This document shows, piece by piece, positions 44,698 through 54,890 of a DNA stretch of 64,000 bases. Position 1 is the stretch's first letter. Each line of letters opens with the position of its first letter. Position numbers and translations under genes: made by a program. The DNA comes from Ulota crispa (lineage: Eukaryota; Streptophyta; Bryopsida; Orthotrichales; Orthotrichaceae): assembly GCA_963920765.1 (NCBI GenBank), contig OY987243.1:10478001-10542000 (forward strand), in the 5' to 3' direction. A model generated the notes under the pieces. It ran no database searches and had not been told where the DNA came from. It worked only from the letters and a program-made list of their open reading frames with translations.

Positions 44698-45132
44698 AGG
44701 TAGACACACCCATTCCCCAGCGGCACTCAATTCCACACCCATACTTCCACTCTTGAACCCAAAGTGGAGCAGTGAACGCTGCTTGCACAAGCAAATTTTG
44801 CCACATTTCAGTTGCTAAGTTGTTTTGGTAGGGTTGGGATTGGGACCGTCAAGTGTTATTATAGGAAAACATCCAAACAGTTGCAGGGTTAGTCTAGAGT
44901 TGCTTATAGGACCCTATGAGATGCAACTTTGCCCTTTAATATGAAACATTCTACAATACTTTTTTCCACAAAAATGACGTTCCATGATAGCTTGTTGAAG
45001 GGCTAACCCTATGGATTTTTTTCCTGAATTTTCTGAGACCTTGAGGTACCCCAAACCCTTATGGGTCTGTCTACCAAACCCTTATGGTCTCTTATGGGTC
45101 TGTCTACGAAACCCTTATGGGTCTGTCTACCT
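44698..45132. mobile_element. TA-flanked MITE in the NBP35 3' region
   Basis: Ends AGGTAGACACACCCATTCCC and, inverted, AGGTAGACAGACCC, flanked by TA (44696-44697, 45133-45134). Near the right end a 20-25-bp unit 'cccttatgggtctgtctac' is repeated three times (45056-45130). It most likely supplies the NBP35 3' untranslated region and polyadenylation site. Confidence 0.7.
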
Positions 45133-45134
45133 TA

Positions 45135-46264
45135 CCGTCAAGTGAAGAACTTTAGATGATTCTCCTGTTTTTTTTGAGTGTTTAACCTTCTTTCCTACTT
45201 TTGTCTAAAACAAGAGCACGTTTTGTTACGTCGTCATCTTGATATGAAAGTAAGGATACCTGAGGAAGAATCAGAGTATTCAACATGCTTATGATCATCT
45301 CCTCTTATATGTCGAATCCAAGAATTTTGAAGAAGCAAGCTACTTCAGTAGCTTTTTAAAAAGAGCTATTTGTGAGCAAGAGAAGTTGCATGTTGTTGCA
45401 CAGCATCCTTACGAATGTTGGATTATTTGGATTGAATCCAAATCACATCCTGGTTTTTTTTATGTCTCGGATGAACAATAAATTGGGTGCGCTAATAAAA
45501 CCCATTAGCAATGCCCTACATACTGCCTCATCTCCAACGCAGGATAACCGAAATCCAGCATGTCTCAACATCTTTGTAAAAAAGGGCCAAATGCCATTAC
45601 AACACTCTGCTAATGAGTCAATTTATGCAGAAAAAAAAAATCACCAAGCTGACCATGCAAAACTTCAAAGATTGTTTCGTCGATCATTCATAACTTCCTA
45701 CAGAATCTTTGTTGTAGAGTAGCCTCTGAATCTGCACAAACAGGAGCCTCTGACACCTTGATATACAAACGTGGAGCTCAAGTAACAAGGGCTTTGTGTT
45801 TTATCATTTTGCTTCAATTTGCTCTGATTTGTGGAGACTTTTGCTCTAAACAGCTTGTCGTCAGCGAAGCCATGCCATTCATGCTCAAGAATGTTATGAG
45901 TTTGAATGGATCAGGCAGTAATCTTAACCGGGCATCTGTAAACATAAAGCAGAATATTCTCCAATGATTGTTGCAATCCTGCCTTCTAGAAGAGGAATAG
46001 AGACGACGATAACTCAAATCACCACTGCTTTTCAAGCTCTCAAGCTTTCTCAAGCTCTCTCAAGCTCTTTTCCAAGCTCAGAATTCCGCTATCTGGTATG
46101 TAATCACAACAACGCTGCTCTCAGATTGCGTGGCTACGGTTCCGGTTCGCTCATCTGGCGCTATGCATTTAATCTTTTGAGCTTTTGAGGAGTCATCGCC
46201 ATGATTAGGGTTTCATGTTGCGGTATGCAGATTGCAACGTCGAACGACAGCGTATTGCCATTCA
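45135..46264. other. Region between NBP35 and the esterase gene
   Basis: Chance frames of up to 116 aa, none with a recognised domain. The last 250 bp are GC-richer, with pyrimidine-rich 'caagctctcaagctttctc' repeats at 46030-46080, and are probably the esterase promoter and 5' leader. Confidence 0.4.
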
Positions 46265-47721
46265 ATGGAGATCTTCATCTTGTCGGGACAGAGCAACATG
46301 TCAGGCAGGGGAGGTGTGGAAACCGTCCACGGATCTGCGCACAAGGCGTGGGACGGAAAGGTTCCTATAGAAAGTGTCGCAGAGCCCGGCTCCATCTTGC
46401 GCTTAAGCCATACCTTAGAATGGGAAGAAGCGCACGACCCTCTTCACGCAGACGTCGACAGTGGTAACTTACTCGCTTAAACCCTAAATACAATCTACCG
46501 AACTTTGTTTGAAGATAAGTGATGGACACGTTCGCTAAAATGTTGTGGCAAACCTGGATTTGCAGAGAAGCCCTGTGGTGTAGGACCAGGGTTAACATTC
46601 GCGGCGTCGCTTCTGCGAGCTCGGAAATATAAAGTGAAGCCTACTGGTGCACAGATTGGCCTGGTGCCGTGTGCATGGGGAGGATCCGCCATTGCTGAGT
46701 GGGAGAGAGGCGAAATGCTGTACGACCGCATGATTGTGCGCACGAAAGCCGCGTTGCAGCAGAGCGGCGGACCTTTGAGAGCGATGCTGTGGTACCAAGG
46801 CGAGAGCGATGCTGATGGTCATTCCCGTGCGGAGGTTTACGAGCAGAAGCTCATCACTTTCTTCCACCACGTCCGCGAGGATCTGCAGTGCCCTGATCTC
46901 CCTATCTTCCAGGTTTTCGTCGTTGCTAAACCCAAACTCTAAACCCTAAACCTCCTCCTTGTTTACTCACCGTTTCTTACCGTATTGAAGGTGGCAATAT
47001 ATTGGCCCAAAGCTGTGTAACCCTAAATCATAAACCCTAAACCTCCTTGTTTTCTCACCATGTCTCAACAGTTTGTTAGCTTTTGCTGAGTTTTGTGTGT
47101 TTGTGTGTTTGCATTTTGTGTTTTGTGTTGCGTTGAAGGTGGCAATATATTGGCCCAAAGCTGTGTACCCCTAAACCCTAAACCCTAACCCTCCTTGTTT
47201 TCTCACCATTTCTCGCCATTTCTCAACAGTTCTTAAAATTTTGTTGAGTTTTGTGTGTTTATGTTTGGTGTTTTATGTTTTGTGTTTTGTAGTGGTGTTG
47301 TTATCTTGAAAGTGACAATATATTGGCCCAAAGATATGTAACCCAAATCCTAAACCCTAAACCTCCTTGTTTTCTCACCGTTTTTCACCGTTTCTCAACA
47401 GTTCTTAAGCTTTTGTTGAGTTTTTGGGTGTTTGTGTGTTTGTGTGTTTGTGGTGGTGGTGTTGTATTGAAGGTGGCAATATATTGGCCCAAAGCTGTGT
47501 ATCCCGAGTTGGTTGAGAAAGTGAGGAACGTGCAAAAGGCTGTTTGCGACCAAGTGAAGCATGTGTACCTCGTGGATGCATTTGGCCTTCCGGTGCATAC
47601 AGACGGCGTTCATCTCACCACCGAGGCGCAGGTGAAAGTAGGGCTCATGCTTCTGGAGAAGTACATCGCCACCGGAGAGGGAAGGCAGGCTTTGAGCACC
47701 ACAACAACGGTCCCAAGCTGA
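46265..47721 (+). CDS. Carbohydrate esterase, SGNH/SASA (CE6) family
   Basis: Three exons: 46265-46463, 46566-46912, 47473-47721 (TGA); 264 aa. This is the only in-frame ATG after an upstream stop at 46202. Block I is FILSGQSNM with the nucleophile Ser10. Other family blocks are RLSHTLEWEEAHDPLH, CGVGPGLTFA, GLVPCAWGGSAI-EWERG and MLWYQGESD. The C-terminal exon has DGVHLTTEAQV, giving the catalytic Asp226 and His229. It matches, from memory, Arabidopsis At4g34215, a plant member of this esterase family, probably removing acetyl groups from a carbohydrate; the substrate is unknown. No signal peptide is visible, so it may be cytosolic. Intron 2 carries three decoy copies of the exon 3 start; use of any decoy would remove the catalytic His. 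Confidence 0.92.
46920..47472 (+). repeat. Tandem copies of the exon 3 acceptor plus telomere-like tract in esterase intron 2
   Basis: The acceptor and exon edge (TTGAAG|GTGGCAATATATTGG then CCCAAAGC) occurs at 46991, 47139, about 47312 and, as the real exon, 47473. Spacing is 148, 173 and 161 bp. Each decoy runs into CCTAAACCCTAAACC-type telomere-like sequence, then 'tccttgttttctcacc' and a TTTTGTG-rich stretch. Decoys 1 and 2 keep the AG but reach a stop within 11-13 bases of the shared part; in decoy 3 the AG position is mutated. Confidence 0.85.
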
Positions 47722-47890
47722 GCTTTCCTGAACACCCCTTTCCTGTTTCTCTGCAATTTGGTAGGTATTGTTGAAAAACCCTCGGTTGGGAAACCCTTAT
47801 GCCATATTATCTGGTGCTTATGGACTATCCAAAGTCCAGAAGAGACATTCCAGAAACTGCTTGTGTTTATGAAAGATAGTGCTTGTGTTT
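47722..47890 (+). other. 3' flank of the esterase gene
   Basis: Probable 3' untranslated region; no clear polyadenylation signal could be assigned. Confidence 0.3.
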
Positions 47891-48190
47891 GTGAAAGATA
47901 CTTGCAAAACGTTGGGAGATACTTGCAAAATATATAGAGATACTTGCAAAAACGTATAGAGATATATGCAAAACATATAGAGATACTTGCAAAATGTAAA
48001 AAGATACTTGCAAAACATACAAAGATACTTGCAAAATGTACAAAGATACTTGCAAAACGTTTAGAGATACTTGCAAAACATTAAGAGATACTTGCAAAAC
48101 GTTTAGAGATACTTGCAAAACATTAAGAGATACTTGCAAAATGTACAGAGATACTTGCGAAACATTTAGAGATACTTGCAAAACATTAGG
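47891..48190 (+). repeat. 20-21-bp minisatellite, about 14 copies
   Basis: Unit 'agagatacttgcaaaac' plus 3-4 variable bases, near-continuous, with one further copy at 48597-48620. The antisense frame 47867-48199 (repeating NVLQVSL) is a translation of the repeat and is not called as a gene. Confidence 0.85.
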
Positions 48191-48255
48191 GGTCATCACA
48201 CCTTCTCCACCCCATTCTATGAATGGGGATGTGTTACGCTGTTTGTGATCGACAG

Positions 48256-48345
48256 GAGCCCCATTCCTTCAAGATTGAGAAGATTTTCTCTTCTCCTAAG
48301 GAGGTGAAGAATCGGGTGGAGAAGTCTTTGAGTGCGAAGTTATAA
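48256..48345 (+). pseudogene. Possible orphan last exon
   Basis: After an acceptor-like 'tttgtgatcgacag', a 30-codon frame reads EPHSFKIEKIFSSPKEVK and ends SLSAKL-stop. Composition is protein-like and the GC is higher than around it. No upstream exon is visible because a minisatellite precedes it. Family not recognised. Confidence 0.25.
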
Positions 48346-48619
48346 CCTTGTTGTTATCTTGTTTACATCCTTGCGTTCACCTTGGCATGTCTCTATCCGT
48401 TTTCAGTAATTAATTCTCCTGCTTTCGCAGTTGCCCTTCTGCATTCTCTTTTCTCCACTACCCACAAAAGGAGAGTCACACCTTCTTTCATGAAGAATTG
48501 CTCGCATTGGCTCCTATTTTCCCTCCATTTTCCCTCCACCACTTCTCATTCTTCACAGAAGTTTGATTCTCGGGAGAAAGTTTGACTACCCCTATTGAGA
48601 TATACTTGCAAAATCGTGA

Positions 48620-50011
48620 AGAGATCTCATAGTATTTAAGGGCATAGACAGTCCATAAGTAATTATAGACGTCATTATACAAATCTTTATATAAAAATCA
48701 AATAAAAATGATTTGTACAAAACTACAGAGAGTGGAGAGAAATGTTGATTCTATGCACGTTTCCATGGTATGGTTTGGAGCTATTTATGACTTTCAGACG
48801 CCACTCTCGTTATGCAAATGCCATTAGTTAGTAAGAGGGGGTTTCAGACCTCTGCTGGTTTCTCATTGAAACCTGTTTTCTTTTGTTGAACATGGTTTTC
48901 TCCGCCCTTTGACGTGGTAGAAGAATTGTGAGAAATTACGGCGGTTGCAAGGTTGGGTTCTTGTTGATTTTGTCGATTTCTCGCGCAAGAGAGGAAGAGA
49001 GAATGTTTTTGATTTTTTCATGAAAAAACCAGATTTTGAGTGAGAAAAGTTTTGGTTTTTTTGCTTGAGAAAATGTTGGTTTTATTCTTAAGAAAAGAGT
49101 TGGTTTTGCAATTGAAAATGCCTCAAGAAAACTTGATTTTTTCTTGGACTTAGGAACTCTTCTTGTTGTTTTAAACTGTGGATTTTGATAAAATTGTAGT
49201 TATTTCAATAAAACTGGAGTGTTCGTTGGTCTTGATCGTAGTGCAGGACTTCTTAATTGGCATCCTTTTGCCAAAACAAGACACCAAATTTGTTTGAGAG
49301 ATTTGTTCCAGTTTAGTAGGATTCAATGTGTGTTCCATTGAAGTTGTTTGGTAACCCTATTAGGAATTTCATTGCTTGGTGCATTTCTTTGCTTATTCTA
49401 TTCTTTCCTCCAACCCTTTCTTTGAAGAAGAAAATCTTGATTTCTCATTGTGGTTTTAAGGCTCATTTATTTTGTTGTTTTCTTGTGCAAGAGAGCATAT
49501 GCTTGCACTCTTGTTCATTTTGATAAGTGAGCAAACTTTTCCTTAAATTATAATGAGAAGGCTTGATTGTGCATGAGAAAATTGTTGTTTTCACTTGTCA
49601 AGACGCCTTGGAGAAACTTTGTTTTTGCCAAAGTTTGAAACCCCCATTGGGTCCATGTAACAATTTTGCAAGCAACCCCATTTTTCAAGGAATACATTGA
49701 TTTGATTGAAACTCATGTTTGAAGGTGTATGTGAGATTGTTATCTGTTTGTGGGAGCAGCTTGTATATGGTTCTTCTTAAATTTATTGTTGTTTAAGAAA
49801 ATTGTGCTATGTGAGATGATCCTAACAATTGCTTTAAACATCACCTTTACTTGATGGTGGATTTTTATGTACGAAGTAGCAAGGATTTCTGTAGAATCAA
49901 TAGCAAGTTTTGAAAAGGATTTGATGTTGGAAATTGATCATTTTTCAAGATGATTCAAAAAAAAAGTAGTTGATTTGAGACTAATCCATTCACAATCTAG
50001 TAGTGAATGGA
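48620..50011. other. Gene-free AT/T-rich stretch
   Basis: About 1.4 kb rich in 'ttgattttgttg'-type sequence with no coding frame, hairpin element or tandem repeat that I could delimit. Confidence 0.45.
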
Positions 50012-50015
50012 TTAA

Positions 50016-50880
50016 CCCCTAAATGCTCAAGGCACCAAATTTTGGTGTTCAAAATTTTTTAGATAATTTTGAAACCTTTTTGAAGACACAAATTTGATTG
50101 TTTTAAGGTGTTTTTTTGGAGAAGCTACAGGCTAAAGTTAGCTTTAGCATTCAATTTTTATTTCTTCCACACCTTATTCTAGTCGTTTTTGGCAGAAGTC
50201 AAACTACAAGCATATATATGGTGTCATGAATAGTATCACAATTTAACTTATAACAAGTTGATAGGCATCAAGTTGAGAAAAAAATGAAAATTTCCCTTGG
50301 ACAATAAGGGCACTTTTTCTAAAATTTTGTCATTTAACAAAATCTTAAAGTGCTTTTGGAATAATCTCAATTGGAATATCTTTGTTATAGAAATTAGAAC
50401 TCATTTATAGTTGAATTTTCTTTCATTCATAATGATTTTTGATCAATATTTGAAGCTAAAAAGTTTCTTTGCATGAGGCGGCCGTGCTTTGACAATTGTG
50501 TTGCATGCTCATTTGTGAAAATGTGGTCATGGATTTGGAAGGGGGGGACATTAGTTTTCAAGTAATAACAACAAACAATGAAGTGTCCTAAGTTGTTGCT
50601 TTCCAATTTTGTAACCAAAAGTTGACAATTTGCATTAGAAATTTTGGGTGGCTCCAAAAAAAGCAAAAAATTCCATACTCATCTACATTCAATCACAAGT
50701 ATCTTGAAATCAGCGTGGCCATTTTAGATTGTTTTGGATAGCACCATCTAGAAGCCTTAAAGTTCAAGATTTTACAATTACAACTTTGTTTTGATGTTTA
50801 CTAATGATCTTACAAGGACAATTCAAAAACTGCAAAACTACCCTCCAAAAACAAGAAAAACTCCCTTGGTCATGTAGGGG
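50016..50880. mobile_element. piggyBac-like element
   Basis: CCCCTAAATGCTCAAGGCACC-type left end after TTAA (50012-50015), inverted right end CCCCTACATGACCAAGG, TTAA at 50881-50884. Sibling of 30050-31296 without its nested insertion. Confidence 0.65.
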
Positions 50881-50896
50881 TTAATCATTAGGAAAC

Positions 50897-51317
50897 TTTT
50901 GAGCCCTCAAAGAGCCCCCTTCAAAGTCTCAAAAAGGATCCCAATATATGTACTTATTACAACAAACAAGTCACTAATCCCTTATTTCCACCCACCCTTT
51001 GAGTTCAATGCAATCATGAAAGTTATATCGTTAAGCCATCCCAATTAGACAAAGATGTGGGTACAATAGACCATAAGTTCGATTTTACTCTATTTGTATA
51101 GATGAGTGAAGCACTTAAATAGTGACCAATGAGTTCATTTACATATTTTATCAATACAATACTTTTTGTACTATTTCAATTTGTGCATGTGGCTAAGGTC
51201 CTACAGACAAGATAGCAATAAATATGAATCACTTTTTTCCTAACTCACACTAGCATGCCTAGCCCTCAAATAAAATCTTGCTTTATCAAGTATTGGGGGC
51301 TCCTAGAGGGCTCAAAA
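50897..51317. mobile_element. TIR element, 'TTTTGAGCCCTCNAAGAGCC' family
   Basis: Ends TTTTGAGCCCTCAAAGAGCC and, inverted, TTTTGAGCCCTCTAGGAGCC. The interior matches 62200-62625 in the opposite orientation ('atcatgaaagttata', 'agtcactaatcccttattt'). Target duplication not resolved. Confidence 0.6.
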
Positions 51318-51395
51318 AAATTTCTCATGCTTTTTCTTTTTTTAATTTTAAAGTTACAAGTTGAATGATTTGGTATTTTATGTGAAGGATTTTAA

Positions 51396-51461
51396 CCCAT
51401 GAGCACCCAAAGTATTTCTGTCATTCGAGGAGGCCAACGAGGTTCTTTAAATGAAACTCGA

Positions 51462-51503
<42 letters not shown>

Positions 51504-51660
51504 CAACTTCCCCAGCTTGTAGGCCCTCTCAGCTCAATCATAGTCCTACTTTGCCAAAGCTCAAGTACACCCTAATCAGTGGTACGAGCCCCTCTGCCGC
51601 TCAAGAGAACTCATTTTTCAATTTGTAGCGACGGGATCCTGTCGATGGGGCACATAGGGG
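51396..51660. mobile_element. Short piggyBac-like element with a 40-base poly-T
   Basis: CCCATGAGCACCCAAAG after TTAA (51392-51395); inverted right end CCCCTATGTGCCCC before TTAA (51661-51664). It contains an uninterrupted poly-T of about 40 bases (51464-51503). Confidence 0.55.
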
Positions 51661-51943
51661 TTAAAAAAGAAAACTATGAATGTCATAATCAACTTGGATT
51701 TAATCAAATACAAAATTTGAGAAGTCCAAAAATGAAAATCAGTTTTTTGGGGAGCCATATGCAAATTCTTCAAAGATCTCCTAATGTTTTGCAATCTACT
51801 GACATTTTGCCTAGACGTTAGGACATCTTGCTATGTATTGTTTAAGTAATGAAATTGTCATATTTGAAACCTCAATCTAGAGACATTAAAGCTATTTTTG
51901 AATTATTATGTATGGATTTTGATTTTAAACTTTGAATAATCTA

Positions 51944-52490
51944 TCTATATAATAGAATACTATTTACCCATTTGGCAATCTTTTTATTGTGATATTTTTA
52001 CGGTGTGGATAAATAAACATGCATGGGTAAAAACTTGCTTGGGTAAAAAATCTGTGTGGATTAAAACTCGCGTAGATAAAAACCTCCATGAGAAAAAAAT
52101 TGAATGTGTAATATAATGCGTGGGTAAATAATAATAAATGTAACAAAATTGTGTGGATAAAAAACAAAAATATACAAAAAAATCATGTGAATAATTATTG
52201 TATGGGTAAAAAAATTGTGTAGGTGGATTTTTTTGTTAATAATTATGTGTGAGAAAAAGTGGTGTTCTTTTTACTACATGGGTAAAAAAATGTTTTGGGT
52301 ATAGAACAAAAAATGCTTTATTGCAAGGGAATTTTTTGTAAGCAAAAACAAATGTTCATTGTATGGTTAAAGTTTGAAATTGGAGTGCGCGGATAAAAAG
52401 GAAGAATCATTTTCTTGCAAGGGAAATATTTTATGTAATTGGAACTGAAATTATTTTGCCTCTCGTCGGACAAACGGGTGCCTATACTAG
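51944..52490 (+). mobile_element. Helitron-like element, intact ends
   Basis: TCTATATAATAGAATAC start after an A; near the 3' end 'ctcgtcggacaaacggg' forms a hairpin, followed by TGCCTATACTAG and a flanking T. 547 bp, no coding capacity. This is the cleanest reference copy for the array at 5011-7515. Confidence 0.7.
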
Positions 52491-52591
52491 TCTACAAGTA
52501 ATAGAATATGGCATTTGAATTACTTGAAGAAAGAGATACAATGAACCAATGATATATAAGGGTAGATGTTTACTTTTAATCTTGGTCTTAA

Positions 52592-53498
52592 CCCTTTAAG
52601 GACCACGCGACCATATTTTGGTCGCTTTGAGTGATTTTTGGCCTGTAGGTTGAAATCGCTTAATAATTTGGAATTTGGTCTTGAAGTTAGCATGTGATCA
52701 CAAGAATTTTGCATCCATCTAAAAAAACAACAATGCAATCGGGTATGTGAGTTGATAAATAATGGCGTTTATACGGCATGGCTTCAAAATACGTATCCAT
52801 TTTTTGTCAAAGATGGATCAAAGCAACAATACCATACATCAAGTATGCAAGAAGAATATCAATCTTCAATTGCACAATTCTAAAAAATTCCAAATTGCTT
52901 AAGAAATTTGCTTGTATTATTTTCATATACGGTAGTAGTATAATTGTAGTACTTGAAGATCTACTGAAATGTTGTTGTCATTTTGGTTTTAAAATTTGTC
53001 ATTTTACATTTAAGGCCAATTTTTGATTGTTTTCACTGATTGAATTTTCCAGAATAATCATCAAATTTCTTGTAGAACCAATTTAGGGTAGCAAAGAAAG
53101 TGGGTTTTTTGACTCTTTTTGTCCACTTAGCTACACCTTGTGATTGCTATTTTTGTCTATTTTGTGTGAAATTAGTCTTGTTGGAAAGGTGGGAAACCCT
53201 ACTTTCTAGAAATGTAAGGCTCTTCTCAATCAAAGCTTGCATGAAAGGTTAACATTCAAAACTAAACAAGAATGAAACACAAGAGATTTTCTGCATACGG
53301 CTCACTCAATCATTATAATATTTCACCTCCAACGTTAGATCTAGCTGAAATTTTGGTGCATTACAATAAACAAGGCGTATTTCCCATTTGTATGGTTGGA
53401 TTATTGAAAATGGGTCCTTATTTGAGTCAATTCCAAATCTAAGCTTATAGCCCTTGTTTTTAGTGGATTTTGTGAAAATGGGTGTGGTCGTTAAAGGG
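52592..53498. mobile_element. piggyBac-like element (907 bp)
   Basis: CCCTTTAAGGACCACGCGACC-type left end after TTAA (52588-52591), inverted right end CCCTTTAACGACCACACC, TTAA at 53499-53502. Relative of 5221-6124 in the other orientation. Confidence 0.7.
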
Positions 53499-53572
53499 TT
53501 AAACATTCCTACATCAAGAATTGAAACTTCAAAAATCAAATTCCTTTGTCAAAGAAGCAGCCCCAAGTGCTT

Positions 53573-54060
53573 TATTCATTAAATTGGGTAAAGGCTTACA
53601 TACTGGGACTTTTGAATTTTTCATTTTAAGAGTTTTGAGGTAATTTAGAGTGAATATTATGATGATTACTTCAAGACCTTACATCAATGATGAAATACCT
53701 TTTAGGAATTGTCAAAAAAACTCACTAACCATATTCATTAAATTGGGAAAAATAGAGGTACCATTTTGTACTCCACCTTAAACCCAAAAAGTTACTTTAA
53801 ACCAAATTTGAAGGTATCAAATTTAGTTTGAGCCACTAAGATTTTTTCCATTGCAAATTCCTCCTCTCAAGTGAGGGCACATGTACCAAAAAAACTCTGC
53901 GAGCTTGGTTTGAGGTGATCACCTCAAAGTCCCAAAATGTACTCTTTTTCCCAATTTAACAAATTTGAAGTGACTTCAAATCACCAATTATCCTCACAAA
54001 TGCAAAATTTAGTATTCCCTAAATACGCTTTGGGAAAGTGTTTTTCCCAATTTAATGAAT
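53573..54060. mobile_element. TIR element, ATTCATTAAATTGGG ends
   Basis: Left 'tattcattaaattggg' pairs with right 'cccaatttaatgaata'; further internal inverted copies of 'cattaaattggg' at about 53733 and 53950. The element at 61461-61701 has similar ends. Confidence 0.5.
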
Positions 54061-54316
54061 AACATGTTCCTTCCACTATCAAGGATTTCACACATTTGTA
54101 ATCAACTCTCTAATTGGCCTTTTTTTTTGAAGCAAACATTTCTTTGTTGTCCATACTAGATAATACATGGAGGAACACGCCCACATTGGTCCAAATCTAT
54201 CAAAACTTGCAGGACTATTGGCTCCATTTTGCCAAAAAAGAAAAAAAGACATTACTCTCTAGACAATTGGTGCACAAAACTTTGACAAAAACAGATGAGA
54301 AGTGGAAAGTATTCTA

Positions 54317-54624
54317 CATTGAATATTGCCTTTAGGTTGCCCCATACTAATTTCTAGACATCTTCCACTGTCTACATATTTACTACTCCTACTACTACAG
54401 TACTTTTCATCAAGAATTACTGCAATAAACAAACTTTAAAAAGCTTGTCAACAACAATGACTTTGCAAAAAAACAAATGAAGGACTTCCACGACGTAAAC
54501 CGTGTGAAGTCCTAAAACCCAGAGAGTTGCATGTGCCTCCAATTGATTAAACAATGAGTTATGAGATAACTTTCTAGGGTAAGGCAACCTAATTGTCAAA
54601 GCAACCTAAATGCAATATTCAGTG
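54317..54624. mobile_element. TA-flanked MITE, CACTGAATATTGC subfamily
   Basis: Ends CATTGAATATTGCCTTTAGG and, inverted, CACTGAATATTGCATTTAGG, TA at 54315-54316 and 54625-54626. Confidence 0.75.
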
Positions 54625-54890
54625 TAGCTTGATCAAAGATTCGAGAAACCAACATTCTTTGGCTCAACTATCTGAGATGAAATATGAAAACAAATTCACT
54701 ACAGATGTTTCTACTATACATGTAGTATTGACATAGCACTGCAGCAATTTGCAGAGAGAAATCTAACTAAAATCCCGTTTTCTAAAGAAGAGATTCACAG
54801 GCTCCTGCAGGTAACAATTCAATCTTTAGAACAATCTCAAGCTTGTTAGAAACTATCCAGTTGGAAAAACTGGAAACAATGTCGACAGAT

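Noticed and set aside
46920..47365. A true telomere or chromosome end
   Set aside because: Only 2-4 degenerate AAACCCT units per tract, inside an intron with genes on both sides; interstitial repeats.
47891..48190. CRISPR-like appearance of the regularly spaced repeat
   Set aside because: The units are contiguous 20-21-bp copies without unique spacers, and the genome is a plant nucleus.
47867..48199. 110-aa minus-strand frame of NVLQVSL repeats
   Set aside because: It exists only because the 21-bp repeat lacks a stop in that frame; no flanking coding sequence.
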